Source of the DNA: Streptomyces sp. NBC_00691
GTDB lineage: Bacteria; Actinomycetota; Actinomycetes; Streptomycetales; Streptomycetaceae
Assembly: GCF_036226665.1 (NCBI RefSeq)
Contig: NZ_CP109007.1
Coordinates: 868,001 to 932,000, forward strand
DNA: 64,000 nucleotides
Reading direction: 5' to 3'
Shown here: positions 18,964 to 27,199 of the stretch, in pieces
How positions within the stretch are numbered: position 1 is the stretch's first letter
Layout: each line of letters begins with the position of its first letter
Notes under the pieces: generated by a model
Databases searched by the model: none
The model's input: only the letters and a program-made list of their open reading frames with translations
Told to the model about the DNA's origin: nothing
Program-made: the position numbers and the translations under genes

Positions 18964-20304
18964 TCACGCCCCCGGCGCCGCCACCACCATCCCCGCCGCG
19001 ATGGCCCCGCCGAGTGCCGCGTAGTCGTCGGCGTTCTGGTTCGTGTACGCGAGGGCGAAGTCGGCGACGGCGCGGTCGAAGGTGTCCGAGCCGCCGAGGT
19101 AGGCCGCGATCGCGATCCGGTCGCCGGAGCGGGCGTGGGCCCGGGCCAGGGCCCGGCCGCAGAGCCGCGCGTAGTCCCGCAGCATGGCCGGGGACATGGT
19201 CTCGACCTCGGCGGAGCCCTTCATGTCGCGGAGCTGGCGCCAGTAGAAGTGGCGCTTCTCGGGTCCGGTCATCCAGCCGAGGAAGATGTCGCTGGCGGCC
19301 TGGGTGAGGCGCTGTCCGTAGACGACGCGCCGGCCCTGGTGGGCGTACGCGCTCGGCTCCAGGTACGGCTCGAGGACCGAGCGGCCGGCTTCCTTGATCT
19401 GGAGGATCAGCGGGTCGCCGTCGTCCCGTCCTTGGAGGAGAAGGACGAAGCAGCGGGTGCCGACGCTGCCGACGCCGACGACCTTGCGGGCGGCTTCGAG
19501 GAAGCGGTAGCGGTCGAGGAGCACCCGTCGCTCCTCGGAGAGCGAGCTGCGGTAGTCGTTGAAGATCTTGCCGAGGGTGACCCGGTCGATGTCCGTGGTG
19601 CGTTCGAGGAGCGGCGGGTCGTCGACGATGTGCCGGACTCCGCTCGCGTCGGTCTCGGTGAGCTTGGCGAGCGCGTGGAGGCTGGTGCGCCGGCGGGCGC
19701 GGGCCAGCCGGTTCTCGAATCGGGCGCGTTCGTCGCGGCGGACCATGGGGACGAGGTCGTCGGCGGCGATCCGCTCGTACCAGACGGTGAGTTCCCCGAG
19801 GTCGGCGAGGCGGCGCATGGTGATCCGGTACGACTCCACGGCGACGAGGGCCGCCCGGCGGGCCTTCGCGCGGCTGCCGCCGTTCTGGAGGGCGGCGACG
19901 GTGATGCTGGCGGCGAGCCTCTTCACGTCCCATTCGAAGGGGCCGGGGAGCGTCTCGTCGAAGTCGTTCACATCGAAGAGGAGCGTCCGTTCGGGTGAGG
20001 CGTAGACCCCGAAGTTCAGGAGGTGGGCGTCGCCGCAGAGCTGGACGGTGAGTCCGGTGTGGCGCTGGGCGGCGAGGTCGGCGGCCATGACGGCGGCGGC
20101 GCCGCGCAGGAAGGCGAAGGGGGAGGCTGCCATCCGGCCGTACCGGAGGGGTACGAGGTCGGGCAGCCGGTCCGCGGACTGGCCTTCGAGCACGTCGATG
20201 GGGTCGGGACGCTGCGAGCTGGGAATCCAGCGGCCGTGGGAGGAGCGGGGGACGTGCTTGCGGGCCGTCCGGCCCCGTTCGGCACGTTCCGACGGTGTCG
20301 TCAT
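18964..20304 (-). CDS. DUF2252 family protein
   Basis: This is a 446-residue cytoplasmic protein of the DUF2252 family, related in fold to aminoglycoside phosphotransferase-like kinases. Supporting segments are VQLCGDAHLLNFGVYASPE (residues about 88-106), FDVNDFDETLPGPFEWDVKRLAAS (split here around the DxNDFDE core) and a C-terminal ALARAHARSGD motif. GGTGAGG precedes the ATG at 20304. Substrate unknown. It is divergent from the GntR regulator, whose operator candidate at 20413-20428 also lies in its promoter region. Confidence 0.88.
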   Translation of the reverse strand: MTTPSERAERGRTARKHVPRSSHGRWIPSSQRPDPIDVLEGQSADRLPDLVPLRYGRMAASPFAFLRGAAAVMAADLAAQRHTGLTVQLCGDAHLLNFGVYASPERTLLFDVNDFDETLPGPFEWDVKRLAASITVAALQNGGSRAKARRAALVAVESYRITMRRLADLGELTVWYERIAADDLVPMVRRDERARFENRLARARRRTSLHALAKLTETDASGVRHIVDDPPLLERTTDIDRVTLGKIFNDYRSSLSEERRVLLDRYRFLEAARKVVGVGSVGTRCFVLLLQGRDDGDPLILQIKEAGRSVLEPYLEPSAYAHQGRRVVYGQRLTQAASDIFLGWMTGPEKRHFYWRQLRDMKGSAEVETMSPAMLRDYARLCGRALARAHARSGDRIAIAAYLGGSDTFDRAVADFALAYTNQNADDYAALGGAIAAGMVVAAPGA

Positions 20305-20412
20305 CCGGCCTCACCCGCCATCGTCCGCGGTGACGGTCTCGCCCCTGTCACCTGCTACCTCATTACAAGATGACTCGCTCGTTTCGGCCACTCTGCCGGG
20401 CGGCCCTGGCAA

Positions 20413-20428
20413 AATGGTTTAGACCAAT
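20413..20428. promoter_or_regulatory. DasR/HutC-type operator (TGGT-TTAG-ACCA)
   Basis: The 16 bases AATGGTTTAGACCAAT closely match the palindromic site of HutC-subfamily GntR regulators such as DasR (TGGTCTAGACCA core, one mismatch). It is 62 bases before the GntR/UTRA gene and between that gene and divergent DUF2252. Confidence 0.65.
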
Positions 20429-20489
20429 GATAGGAATTGGTGACCCGCACGACCCATGCGGTCACGCTGAGCGAAGAGAGGGTTTGATC

Positions 20490-21248
20490 ATGGCCGAGCC
20501 CGAATCCGAGGCGGCGGCAGACGCGCCGCTCTATCTCCGGGTCGCCGCCGCGCTGCGCGAGGACCTCGCCCACCGCCGCATCTCCCCCGGCAGCAGGCTT
20601 CCTTCGGAACGATCCCTGTCCCAGCGCTATCACGTCAACCGTCAGACGGTACGCAGCGCGCTCCAACTCCTGCGGGACGAAAGGCTCGTGGTGACCGACC
20701 GGCGCGGCACCTTCGCCGCCTCCGGGACCGAGGGCGGGAGCGAGCCCGTCGCTCCGGCGCTGACGGCCCGTCGGCCGACGTTCCCCGGCGGGCCCCGCGC
20801 GGCCGAGGCACTGGTGCGGGCCTCGCTCACCTGGGAGCCGCCGCCCACGCCGCTGGCGGCGCGGCTGCTGCTCACTCCCGGCGAGCCCACGCTGGTCCAC
20901 CGGCACGTGGTGCTCGGGCCGCAGGGAACGGCGCTCCAGCGGGCGGTGTCGTGGTTCTCCCGGCCGGCGGTCACCGAGATCCCGCAGCTCGCGCGCTACC
21001 GGCGGGGGCGGGACCGGGGCCGGCAGCCCGATCTGCGGCTGCTCTACCACTGGATGCACCAGGCGGGGCTACGGGTCACCCACCGGGAGTCGGTCGGCGT
21101 GCCCGGCCCGGCCACGACGACGGCCGGCGGCGCGGCCCGGCTGATCGTCCACCGGGTGGTGAGCGACCAGCACGGGCACGCGCTGGAGATCACGGACATC
21201 GACTTCTCGGCCCAGTCGGCGGCCTGGACGTACGAGTTCAGCGCCTGA
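20490..21248 (+). CDS. GntR family regulator with UTRA domain (HutC subfamily)
   Basis: This 252-residue regulator has an N-terminal GntR winged helix (ISPGSRLPSERSLSQRYHVN, then QTVRSALQLLRDERLV; residues 15-80). It also has a C-terminal UTRA ligand-binding domain (residues 95-250) with HRHVVLG and HRVVSDQHGHALEITDIDF. Such proteins sense sugar phosphates, amino-acid intermediates or similar molecules. The ATG at 20490 has GAAGAGAGGG upstream; earlier in-frame codons lie beyond the operator. Self-control through the site at 20413 is likely. The convergent neighbour is an amino acid permease. Confidence 0.9.
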   Translation: MAEPESEAAADAPLYLRVAAALREDLAHRRISPGSRLPSERSLSQRYHVNRQTVRSALQLLRDERLVVTDRRGTFAASGTEGGSEPVAPALTARRPTFPGGPRAAEALVRASLTWEPPPTPLAARLLLTPGEPTLVHRHVVLGPQGTALQRAVSWFSRPAVTEIPQLARYRRGRDRGRQPDLRLLYHWMHQAGLRVTHRESVGVPGPATTTAGGAARLIVHRVVSDQHGHALEITDIDFSAQSAAWTYEFSA

Positions 21249-21254
21249 GGGCGG

Positions 21255-21289
21255 GCCGGTTCCCGTCCGGTACGGGGACAGGAACCGGC
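21255..21289. terminator. Bidirectional terminator
   Basis: GCCGGTTCC (21255-21263) pairs with GGAACCGGC (21281-21289), with a further inner CCCGT/ACGGG pairing. It fills the gap between the convergent GntR and permease genes. Confidence 0.75.
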
Positions 21290-21293
21290 TCTC

Positions 21294-22829
21294 TCAGATG
21301 ATGCCCTCCGAGATCTCCGCCTCCTCGCGGGCGTTGCCGTACGCCGTCGGGGTGCCGTACGAGCGCCGGGCGACGTACCACCAGACGCTGGCCAGGACGA
21401 GCACCACCGCCAGGGCGATCACGGCGTAGTTCATGGTGTCGACCGTCACCGGGGACTTCTGCGGAAGGCAGAACAGGACGGTCACGAACGCCACCCAGAC
21501 GACGGCGGTCCAGCCGATCGGCTTGCTCCAGCGGCCCAGGCTCCACGGGCCGGGCGTGAACCGGTTCCCGGCGCGCAGACGCAGATAGATCGGGATGGCG
21601 TAGGCGGGCGTGATGCCGATGACGTTGATCGCGGTGACGGCACCGTAGGCGGTGGCGGAGTACAGCGAGGGGAGCGCGAGCACCGCCGCGACGGCCACCG
21701 CGAGCCAGACGGCCGGGACCGGGGTCTGGGTGCGGCCGCTGACCTTGCGCCAGATCGCCGACCCGGGAAGGGCGTTGTCACGGGAGAAGGCGAAGACCAT
21801 ACGGCTGGCGGCGGCCACCTCGGCGTTGCCGCAGAAGAGCTGGGCGACGATGACCACGAGGAGCAGCGCGGTGGCGCCGCCGGAGCCGAGCGCGTCCAGG
21901 AAGATCTGGGCGGGCGGGACGCCCGTGGCGCTGTTCTGGGTGGCGGTGTAGTCCTGGATGGCGAAGCTCAGTCCGGCGAGCAGGGCGAAGCCGGCGAGCC
22001 AGGAGACCCAGATGGCCCGGACGATGCCCTTGGAGGCGGCGACGGAGGCGTTGGAGGTCTCCTCGGAGAGGTGGGCCGAGGCGTCGTAGCCGGAGAACGT
22101 GTACTGGGCGAGGAGCAGGCCTATCGCGGCGACGTAGAAGGGGTTGGCCCACCCGGTGTCGTTGACGAACTCGGTGAACACGAAGTCGACGGACTGGTGG
22201 CGGTCGGGGATGAACGCGAGGGCTCCGACGATGATCGCCACGCCCGCGAGGTGCCACCAGACGCTGATGGAGTTGAGCACGCTGACCAGGCGGACGCCGA
22301 AGAGGTTCAGGACGGCGTGGAGCAGCAGGATCGCGAGGAAGATCAGGAAGGTGGAGCCCGCGGTGGGCTCGAAGCCCCACTGCAGGTTGAGGAAGGCCCC
22401 GGTGAAGAGCGCGGCGCCGTAGTCGATGCCCGCGATGGCGCCGAGGAGACCGAGCAGATTCAGCCAGCCGGTGTACCAGCCCCAGCGACGCCCGCCGAGC
22501 CGGTCGGCCATGTAGTAGAGGGCGCCGGAGGTGGGGTAGGCGCTGGTGACCTCGGCGAGGGCGAGGCCCACGCACAGGACGAAGAGACCGACGCCGACCC
22601 AGCCCCAGAGCATGACCGCGGGACCGCCGGTGCCCATGCCGAAGCCGTACAGGGTCATGCACCCGGAGAGGACCGAGATGACCGAGAAGCTGATCGCGAA
22701 GTTGCCGAAGCCGCCCATGCGGCGGGCGAGGACGGGCTGGTAGCCCAGCTCTCTCAGCCGCGCCTCCTCGTCCTGGGCCGGGGGTGGCTTGCGCAGCGCG
22801 TCGGTGGGGTCGGGGGCGGTGCGGGACAT
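21294..22829 (-). CDS. APC family amino acid permease
   Basis: This 511-residue protein has about 12 membrane helices. The APC consensus region is GGFGNFAISFSVISVLSG in helix 1 (near residue 40), and a TFSGYDASAHLSEET segment (near 250) is typical of amino-acid/GABA-type permeases. GGAGG precedes the ATG. It is likely co-transcribed with the upstream 324-residue gene, 69 bases away. Cytoplasmic-membrane uptake of an amino acid or amine is expected; the exact substrate cannot be read from the sequence. Confidence 0.9.
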   Translation of the reverse strand: MSRTAPDPTDALRKPPPAQDEEARLRELGYQPVLARRMGGFGNFAISFSVISVLSGCMTLYGFGMGTGGPAVMLWGWVGVGLFVLCVGLALAEVTSAYPTSGALYYMADRLGGRRWGWYTGWLNLLGLLGAIAGIDYGAALFTGAFLNLQWGFEPTAGSTFLIFLAILLLHAVLNLFGVRLVSVLNSISVWWHLAGVAIIVGALAFIPDRHQSVDFVFTEFVNDTGWANPFYVAAIGLLLAQYTFSGYDASAHLSEETSNASVAASKGIVRAIWVSWLAGFALLAGLSFAIQDYTATQNSATGVPPAQIFLDALGSGGATALLLVVIVAQLFCGNAEVAAASRMVFAFSRDNALPGSAIWRKVSGRTQTPVPAVWLAVAVAAVLALPSLYSATAYGAVTAINVIGITPAYAIPIYLRLRAGNRFTPGPWSLGRWSKPIGWTAVVWVAFVTVLFCLPQKSPVTVDTMNYAVIALAVVLVLASVWWYVARRSYGTPTAYGNAREEAEISEGII

Positions 22830-22898
22830 GCGGTCCTCCGGGGACGGGGGGTGAGCGGGTCGGGGGGTGTGGGGGGCGGTAAGGGGTGGGGACAGGCC

Positions 22899-23873
22899 TC
22901 AGTCGCCGAGACAGCGGGCGCGGGCCCGCAGGAAGACCTCTTCGGCGAGCACGCGGTCGTCCGGATGAGGGGTCCGGTACGCCCACGGCAGGGTCGTGTA
23001 GTACGGGCCGAGCGACTCGAGGACCCGGGCCGCGTCGGTGAAGCGGAGGGCTCCGAAGAGGGCGTGCGCCAAGTGGTTGAGGTCGAGCAGGGAGGCCTCG
23101 TCGGTGGCGCAGAAGAGGAACCAGGTGTCGAGGGCGCGCTGGGCCTCGCGGACCGCGTCCTCGGCGACCCAGTGCAGGTCGAGGGCCCGTTCGTGTCCGC
23201 GCTCGCGCCGGTAGCGCTCGACGCGCACATACAGCGGGAGGACGTGCAGGGCGGAGCCGACGGGTGCCGAGGAGGCCGCCCAGTGCGCGTAGTTGACGGC
23301 CTCGGAGAGCGGTCCCGGGCGCCGGGCGTACACGAACTGGAGCATCCGGTGGTGCGCCTCGCGGTTGTGCGGGTCGCGCTTCTCGGCCTCGGCGAGCAGG
23401 CCCCAGGGGCCGGGCGGCAGCATGGGAGCCGGCGGGGACAGCCGGTGCTCCTCCATGCGCTGGCGGCCGTCGAGGGCGGCGAGGGCGATCAGGCCGACCC
23501 AGGGCACCGGGTCGTCGGGGGCGAGGTCGGCGGCCTCCCGGCAGGCGGTCCAGGCCTCCTGCCAGAGTTCGCGGGTACGGGCGTGGCCGGCGCGGTGCGC
23601 GCGTACGGCCCGCTCGACGGTCACGCGGCTGTGCATCACGGTCGCGGCGAGGCTTCCGGGCTGCTCGGTCCGCCACATGTGGACGACGTCGGTGCCCGCG
23701 GCGACGGCGGCGAGGACCTGGGTGCGCCGGGTCCAGCCGTCCCACCCCGTCGTCTCGTCGAGGAGACGCGCCATCGCCACCCAGCGTCCGGTGCGTAAGT
23801 CCTGGACGGCGTTGCGCAGGGCGTGGTCGTGGCCCGCGGGGTGGTAGACGGGTCTGAAGCCGTGTCCGGCCAT
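22899..23873 (-). CDS. Helical repeat protein of unknown function
   Basis: This is a 324-residue soluble, alpha-helical protein. Segments such as WTACREAADLAPDDPVPW and EAEKRDPHNREAHHRMLQF resemble degenerate TPR/Sel1-like helical pairs. The ATG at 23873 has no Shine-Dalgarno sequence of its own. Instead it shares its A with the TGA of a nine-codon leader ORF (23902-23873), suggesting coupled translation. An alternative start at 24026 is possible but far upstream. It precedes the APC permease in the same direction. No function is recognised. Confidence 0.62.
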   Translation of the reverse strand: MAGHGFRPVYHPAGHDHALRNAVQDLRTGRWVAMARLLDETTGWDGWTRRTQVLAAVAAGTDVVHMWRTEQPGSLAATVMHSRVTVERAVRAHRAGHARTRELWQEAWTACREAADLAPDDPVPWVGLIALAALDGRQRMEEHRLSPPAPMLPPGPWGLLAEAEKRDPHNREAHHRMLQFVYARRPGPLSEAVNYAHWAASSAPVGSALHVLPLYVRVERYRRERGHERALDLHWVAEDAVREAQRALDTWFLFCATDEASLLDLNHLAHALFGALRFTDAARVLESLGPYYTTLPWAYRTPHPDDRVLAEEVFLRARARCLGD

Positions 23874-23902
23874 CAGGGGGTGGTGCGTGGTGTGGATGAC
23901 AT
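23873..23902 (-). CDS. Nine-codon leader ORF coupled to the helical repeat protein
   Basis: An ATG at 23902 with GAGGA just upstream opens a reading frame MSSTPRTTP. Its TGA overlaps the ATG of the next gene by one base (TGATG). The downstream gene lacks a ribosome binding site, so ribosomes may reach it by termination-reinitiation. The peptide has no obvious attenuator codons. Confidence 0.35.
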   Translation of the reverse strand: MSSTPRTTP

Positions 23903-24049
23903 GGGTCCTCGGTGGATGGGAGGGGGTGGTCAGTCCCCCGGCGGGCGTCCCGGCCGTTGATCGGCGATCACTATAGAGGGCTCTGGATGCGCCCGGTCCA
24001 CTTTCTTTTGTGACAGTAATTATCAAGCCAACGACCGAATTTGACTTAC

Positions 24050-24075
24050 CGTCAGGTTTGTCGGCGGACCTGACG
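24050..24075. promoter_or_regulatory. Inverted repeat CGTCAGGT/ACCTGACG upstream of the kinase operon
   Basis: Perfect eight-base arms separated by ten bases lie about 100 bases ahead of the FGGY kinase. This is a possible operator in the shared region between divergent transcripts. Confidence 0.4.
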
Positions 24076-24128
24076 TGATCACCCGCCGAGGCTTGACGGA
24101 GTGCGGCGACGACGGCACCCTGACCCTT

Positions 24129-24152
24129 TTCGGTGATCGGATGATCACCGAA
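24129..24152. promoter_or_regulatory. Inverted repeat TTCGGTGATC/GATCACCGAA upstream of the kinase operon
   Basis: Perfect ten-base arms around a four-base centre lie 24 bases before the ATG of the FGGY kinase. The position would block transcription or translation initiation, as expected for a repressor operator. A separate GTGATCAC at 24075-24082 shares the half-site core. Confidence 0.55.
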
Positions 24153-24175
24153 CGTCCAGGGACAGGAGCGGCACG

Positions 24176-25735
24176 ATGACGGGCGGCCCGGTACTCGCCG
24201 TCGACCAGGGCACCTCGGGCACCAAGGCCCTCGTCCTCTGTCCCGAGCGCGGAGTCCTCGGCAGCGGCACGGCTCCCGTACGGCCCCGCTACCTGCCGGG
24301 CGGTCTGGTCGAGGTCGACCCGCGTGAGCTGTACGACTCCGTCGTCAGCGCGGGCCGCGCGGCGCTCGCCCAGGCCGCCACGCCGGTCGTCGCGGTGGGT
24401 CTCGCCAACCAGGGCGAGACGGTCCTCGCCTGGGACCCCTCCACCGGCGAGCCGCTCACCGACGCCCTGGTCTGGCAGGACCGCCGAGCGGCCATCGTCT
24501 GCACCGGACTCAACGCCCACGCAGAGGAGTTGAGGCACCTGACAGGGCTCCCCCTCGACCCCTACTTCGCCGCGCCCAAGATGGCCTGGATCCGTCGCCA
24601 CGCCACCGGCGCCGGCGTCGTCACCACCAGCGACGCCTGGCTCGTCCACCGACTGACCGGTGCCTTCGTCACCGACGCGGCGACCGCCGGGCGGACCGGA
24701 CTCCTCGATCTCGACACCCTCGCCTGGTCGGAGACCGCGCTCGACCTGTACGGACTCGGCGGCGAGCGCCTCCCCCGGGTCGTGGACTGCGACGCGCCCG
24801 TCGGTACGACCACGGCCTTCGGCCCGTCGCTGCCGCTCACCGGCCTCCTCGTCGACCAGCAGGCGGCGCTGCTCACCCAGAGCGCCGACGACCCGGCCGC
24901 CGCCAAGTGCACCTACGGCACCGGCGCCTTCCTCCTGGCACAGACCGGCCCCGAACCCCGGCGCGCGTCCTCGGGGCTGGTGAGCTGCGTCGCCTGGCGG
25001 CTGCGCGGGCAGGTGGCCCACTGCCTGGACGGCCAGGTGTACACCGTCGCCTCCGCCGTCCGCTGGCTCACCGACCTCGGCGTCATCGGCGGGGCGGCCG
25101 AGATCGACCCGGTCGGCGGCGGGGTCCCGGACTCCGGCGGCGTCACCTTCGTGCCCGCGCTCGCGGGACTCGCCGCGCCCTGGTGGCGGGGGGACGTCCG
25201 CGGCTCGCTCACCGGACTCGGCCTCGACACCTCACCGGGCCACCTGGTCCGCGCCCTGTGCGAGGGCATCGCCGCGCAGGTCGTGGAACTCGCCTCGGCC
25301 GTGGCCTCGGACCGGGGCGCCCCGCTGACCGCGCTGCGTGCCGACGGCGGCCTCACCCGGTCCGCGCTCCTCATGCAGACCCAGGCGGACCTCCTCCAGC
25401 TCCCGGTCGAGGTCTCCTCGTCGCCCGACGCCACGGCGCTCGGCGTCGGCGCGGTGGCCCGGCTCGGGCACGACCCGGGGCTCACGCTCCGCGAGGCCGT
25501 ACCGGAAGGGAAGCCGTCGGCCGTGTACGAACCCCGGATCTCGGGCGACGAGGCGCGTGAGCGCCTCGCGCGGTTCCGGGAGGAGGTGGCGGGGCTGGTC
25601 GAGCGGACGGGCTCGCACACCGGGGCCCCGACAGGCGAAGACTCCGGGTCCGGCGCGGGCCCTGCCCCCGGGTCCGGGTCCGGTTCCGGGTCCGGCCCTG
25701 CCCCCGGGTTCGGTTCCGGGTCCGGGTCCTCATGA
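24176..25735 (+). CDS. FGGY family carbohydrate (glycerol-type) kinase
   Basis: This 519-residue sugar/polyol kinase has the FGGY two-domain fold. Its features are N-terminal DQGTSGTKALVL, ALVWQDRR (residues about 95-102) as in glycerol kinases, LLVDQQAALL, and KCTYGTGAFLLAQT (near 243). It ends with about 30 residues of Gly/Ser/Pro repeats outside the normal fold. GlpK-like phosphorylation of glycerol or a related polyol is likely, given that the next gene is GlpA-like. CAGGAG precedes the ATG. It overlaps the next gene by four bases. The operator-like repeat at 24129-24152 lies in its leader. Confidence 0.88.
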   Translation: MTGGPVLAVDQGTSGTKALVLCPERGVLGSGTAPVRPRYLPGGLVEVDPRELYDSVVSAGRAALAQAATPVVAVGLANQGETVLAWDPSTGEPLTDALVWQDRRAAIVCTGLNAHAEELRHLTGLPLDPYFAAPKMAWIRRHATGAGVVTTSDAWLVHRLTGAFVTDAATAGRTGLLDLDTLAWSETALDLYGLGGERLPRVVDCDAPVGTTTAFGPSLPLTGLLVDQQAALLTQSADDPAAAKCTYGTGAFLLAQTGPEPRRASSGLVSCVAWRLRGQVAHCLDGQVYTVASAVRWLTDLGVIGGAAEIDPVGGGVPDSGGVTFVPALAGLAAPWWRGDVRGSLTGLGLDTSPGHLVRALCEGIAAQVVELASAVASDRGAPLTALRADGGLTRSALLMQTQADLLQLPVEVSSSPDATALGVGAVARLGHDPGLTLREAVPEGKPSAVYEPRISGDEARERLARFREEVAGLVERTGSHTGAPTGEDSGSGAGPAPGSGSGSGSGPAPGFGSGSGSS

Positions 25736-27159
25736 GTGTCACCCGTACCGGGCCCCTCCCGGCCGGCGCCGACGCGACGTACGACGTCGTGGTCGTCGGC
25801 GCGGGTGTCGTCGGCTCCGCCATCGCCCGGACGCTGGCCCGCCACCCCCTGCGGGTCGCCCTCGTGGAGGCCGCGAACGACGTCGGCGACGGCACGTCGA
25901 AGGCCAACACCGCCATCCTGCACACCGGTTTCGACGCACTGCCGGGCACGCTGGAGGCGCGACTCGTCCGCGAGGGACACCGCCTCCTCTCCTCGTACGC
26001 GCAGGAGACCGGCATCCCCGTCGAGCCGGTCGGCGCCCTGCTCGTCGCGTGGGACGAACAGCAGAGAACCACCCTCCCCCGCCTCGCGGAGAAGGCCGGG
26101 CGCAACGGACACCGCACGACCCGGCTCCTCTCAGCCGCCGAACTCCGTTCACGTGAACCGCACTTGGGCCCCGGCGCGCTCGGCGCGCTGGAAGTGCCGG
26201 GCGAGTCGATCATCTGCCCGTGGACGACCACCCTCGCGTACGCCACCCAGGCCGTCCTCTCGGGCGTCGACCTGCACCTCGACTGCAGGGTGGAGCAGGT
26301 CCGTCCGGGCGAGGAGTACCACCGCCTCGTCACCCGGCGCGGAGTGCTGCGGACCCGGCACCTCGTCAACGCCTGCGGGCTCCACGCCGACGCCTTCGAC
26401 GCGCTGGTCGGCCGCGAGGACTTCACCGTCACCCCGCGCCGGGGGCAGCTGCTCGTCTTCGACAAGTTCGCGCGCGACCTGGTCCGCCACATCCTGCTCC
26501 CCGTGCCGGGCCCGCTCGGCAAGGGCGTGCTGATCGCGCCGACGGTCTACGGGAACGTCATGCTCGGACCCACCGCCGAGGACCTGGACGACAAGACCGC
26601 CACCGGCACGACGGCGGACGGACTCGCAGGACTCCGCGAGCAGGGCGGCCGGATCCTCCCGGCGCTGCTCGACGAGGAGGTCACCGCCGTCTACGCCGGG
26701 CTGCGGGCCGCCACCGGAGAGGAGGACTACCGGATCGCCGCGCACCCGGGACTCCGCTACGTGACGGTGGGCGGGATCCGGTCCACCGGGCTCACCGCGT
26801 CCCTGGCCATCGCCGAGCACGTCCGCGGGCTGCTCGCCGACGGCGGGCTCGGCCTCGGGCCCGGGCGGCCCCTGGCCCGGCTCCGGATGCCGAACCTCGG
26901 CGAGGCCTTCCTCCGCCCGTACCGGGACGCCCGGCTCATCGCCAGGGACCCGGAGTTCGGTGCGCTGGTCTGCCACTGCGAGCGGGTCACCCGGGGCGAG
27001 ATCCGGGCCGCGCTCACCTCGACGATCCCGCCGGGCGGCCTCGACGGACTGCGCCGCCGTACGCGTGCGCGTGGGGGCCGCTGCCAGGGGAGCCACTGCG
27101 GCGCCGAGGTAAGGGAGTTGTTCGAGGAGCACGCGGAGCACCGGAAGGGGAGCCGGTGA
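25732..27159 (+). CDS. GlpA-like FAD oxidoreductase with BFD [2Fe-2S] domain
   Basis: This 475-residue protein has an N-terminal DAO/GlpA FAD fold (DVVVVGAGVVGSAIARTLAR, then NTAILHTGFDA). It also has a C-terminal BFD-like domain with cysteines in LVCHCERVTRGE and GGRCQGSHCG that can hold a [2Fe-2S] cluster. This is the layout of the GlpA-type glycerol-3-phosphate dehydrogenase subunit and its Thermotoga-type relatives, which pair with a second NADH-like flavoprotein. The substrate is probably a phosphorylated polyol made by the preceding kinase. It starts with ATGA overlap on the kinase stop. Confidence 0.88.
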   Translation: MSVTRTGPLPAGADATYDVVVVGAGVVGSAIARTLARHPLRVALVEAANDVGDGTSKANTAILHTGFDALPGTLEARLVREGHRLLSSYAQETGIPVEPVGALLVAWDEQQRTTLPRLAEKAGRNGHRTTRLLSAAELRSREPHLGPGALGALEVPGESIICPWTTTLAYATQAVLSGVDLHLDCRVEQVRPGEEYHRLVTRRGVLRTRHLVNACGLHADAFDALVGREDFTVTPRRGQLLVFDKFARDLVRHILLPVPGPLGKGVLIAPTVYGNVMLGPTAEDLDDKTATGTTADGLAGLREQGGRILPALLDEEVTAVYAGLRAATGEEDYRIAAHPGLRYVTVGGIRSTGLTASLAIAEHVRGLLADGGLGLGPGRPLARLRMPNLGEAFLRPYRDARLIARDPEFGALVCHCERVTRGEIRAALTSTIPPGGLDGLRRRTRARGGRCQGSHCGAEVRELFEEHAEHRKGSR

Positions 27160-27199
27160 GCCCTGTGGGATGTGCCGTACACGGACGAGGAGAGGCCCG

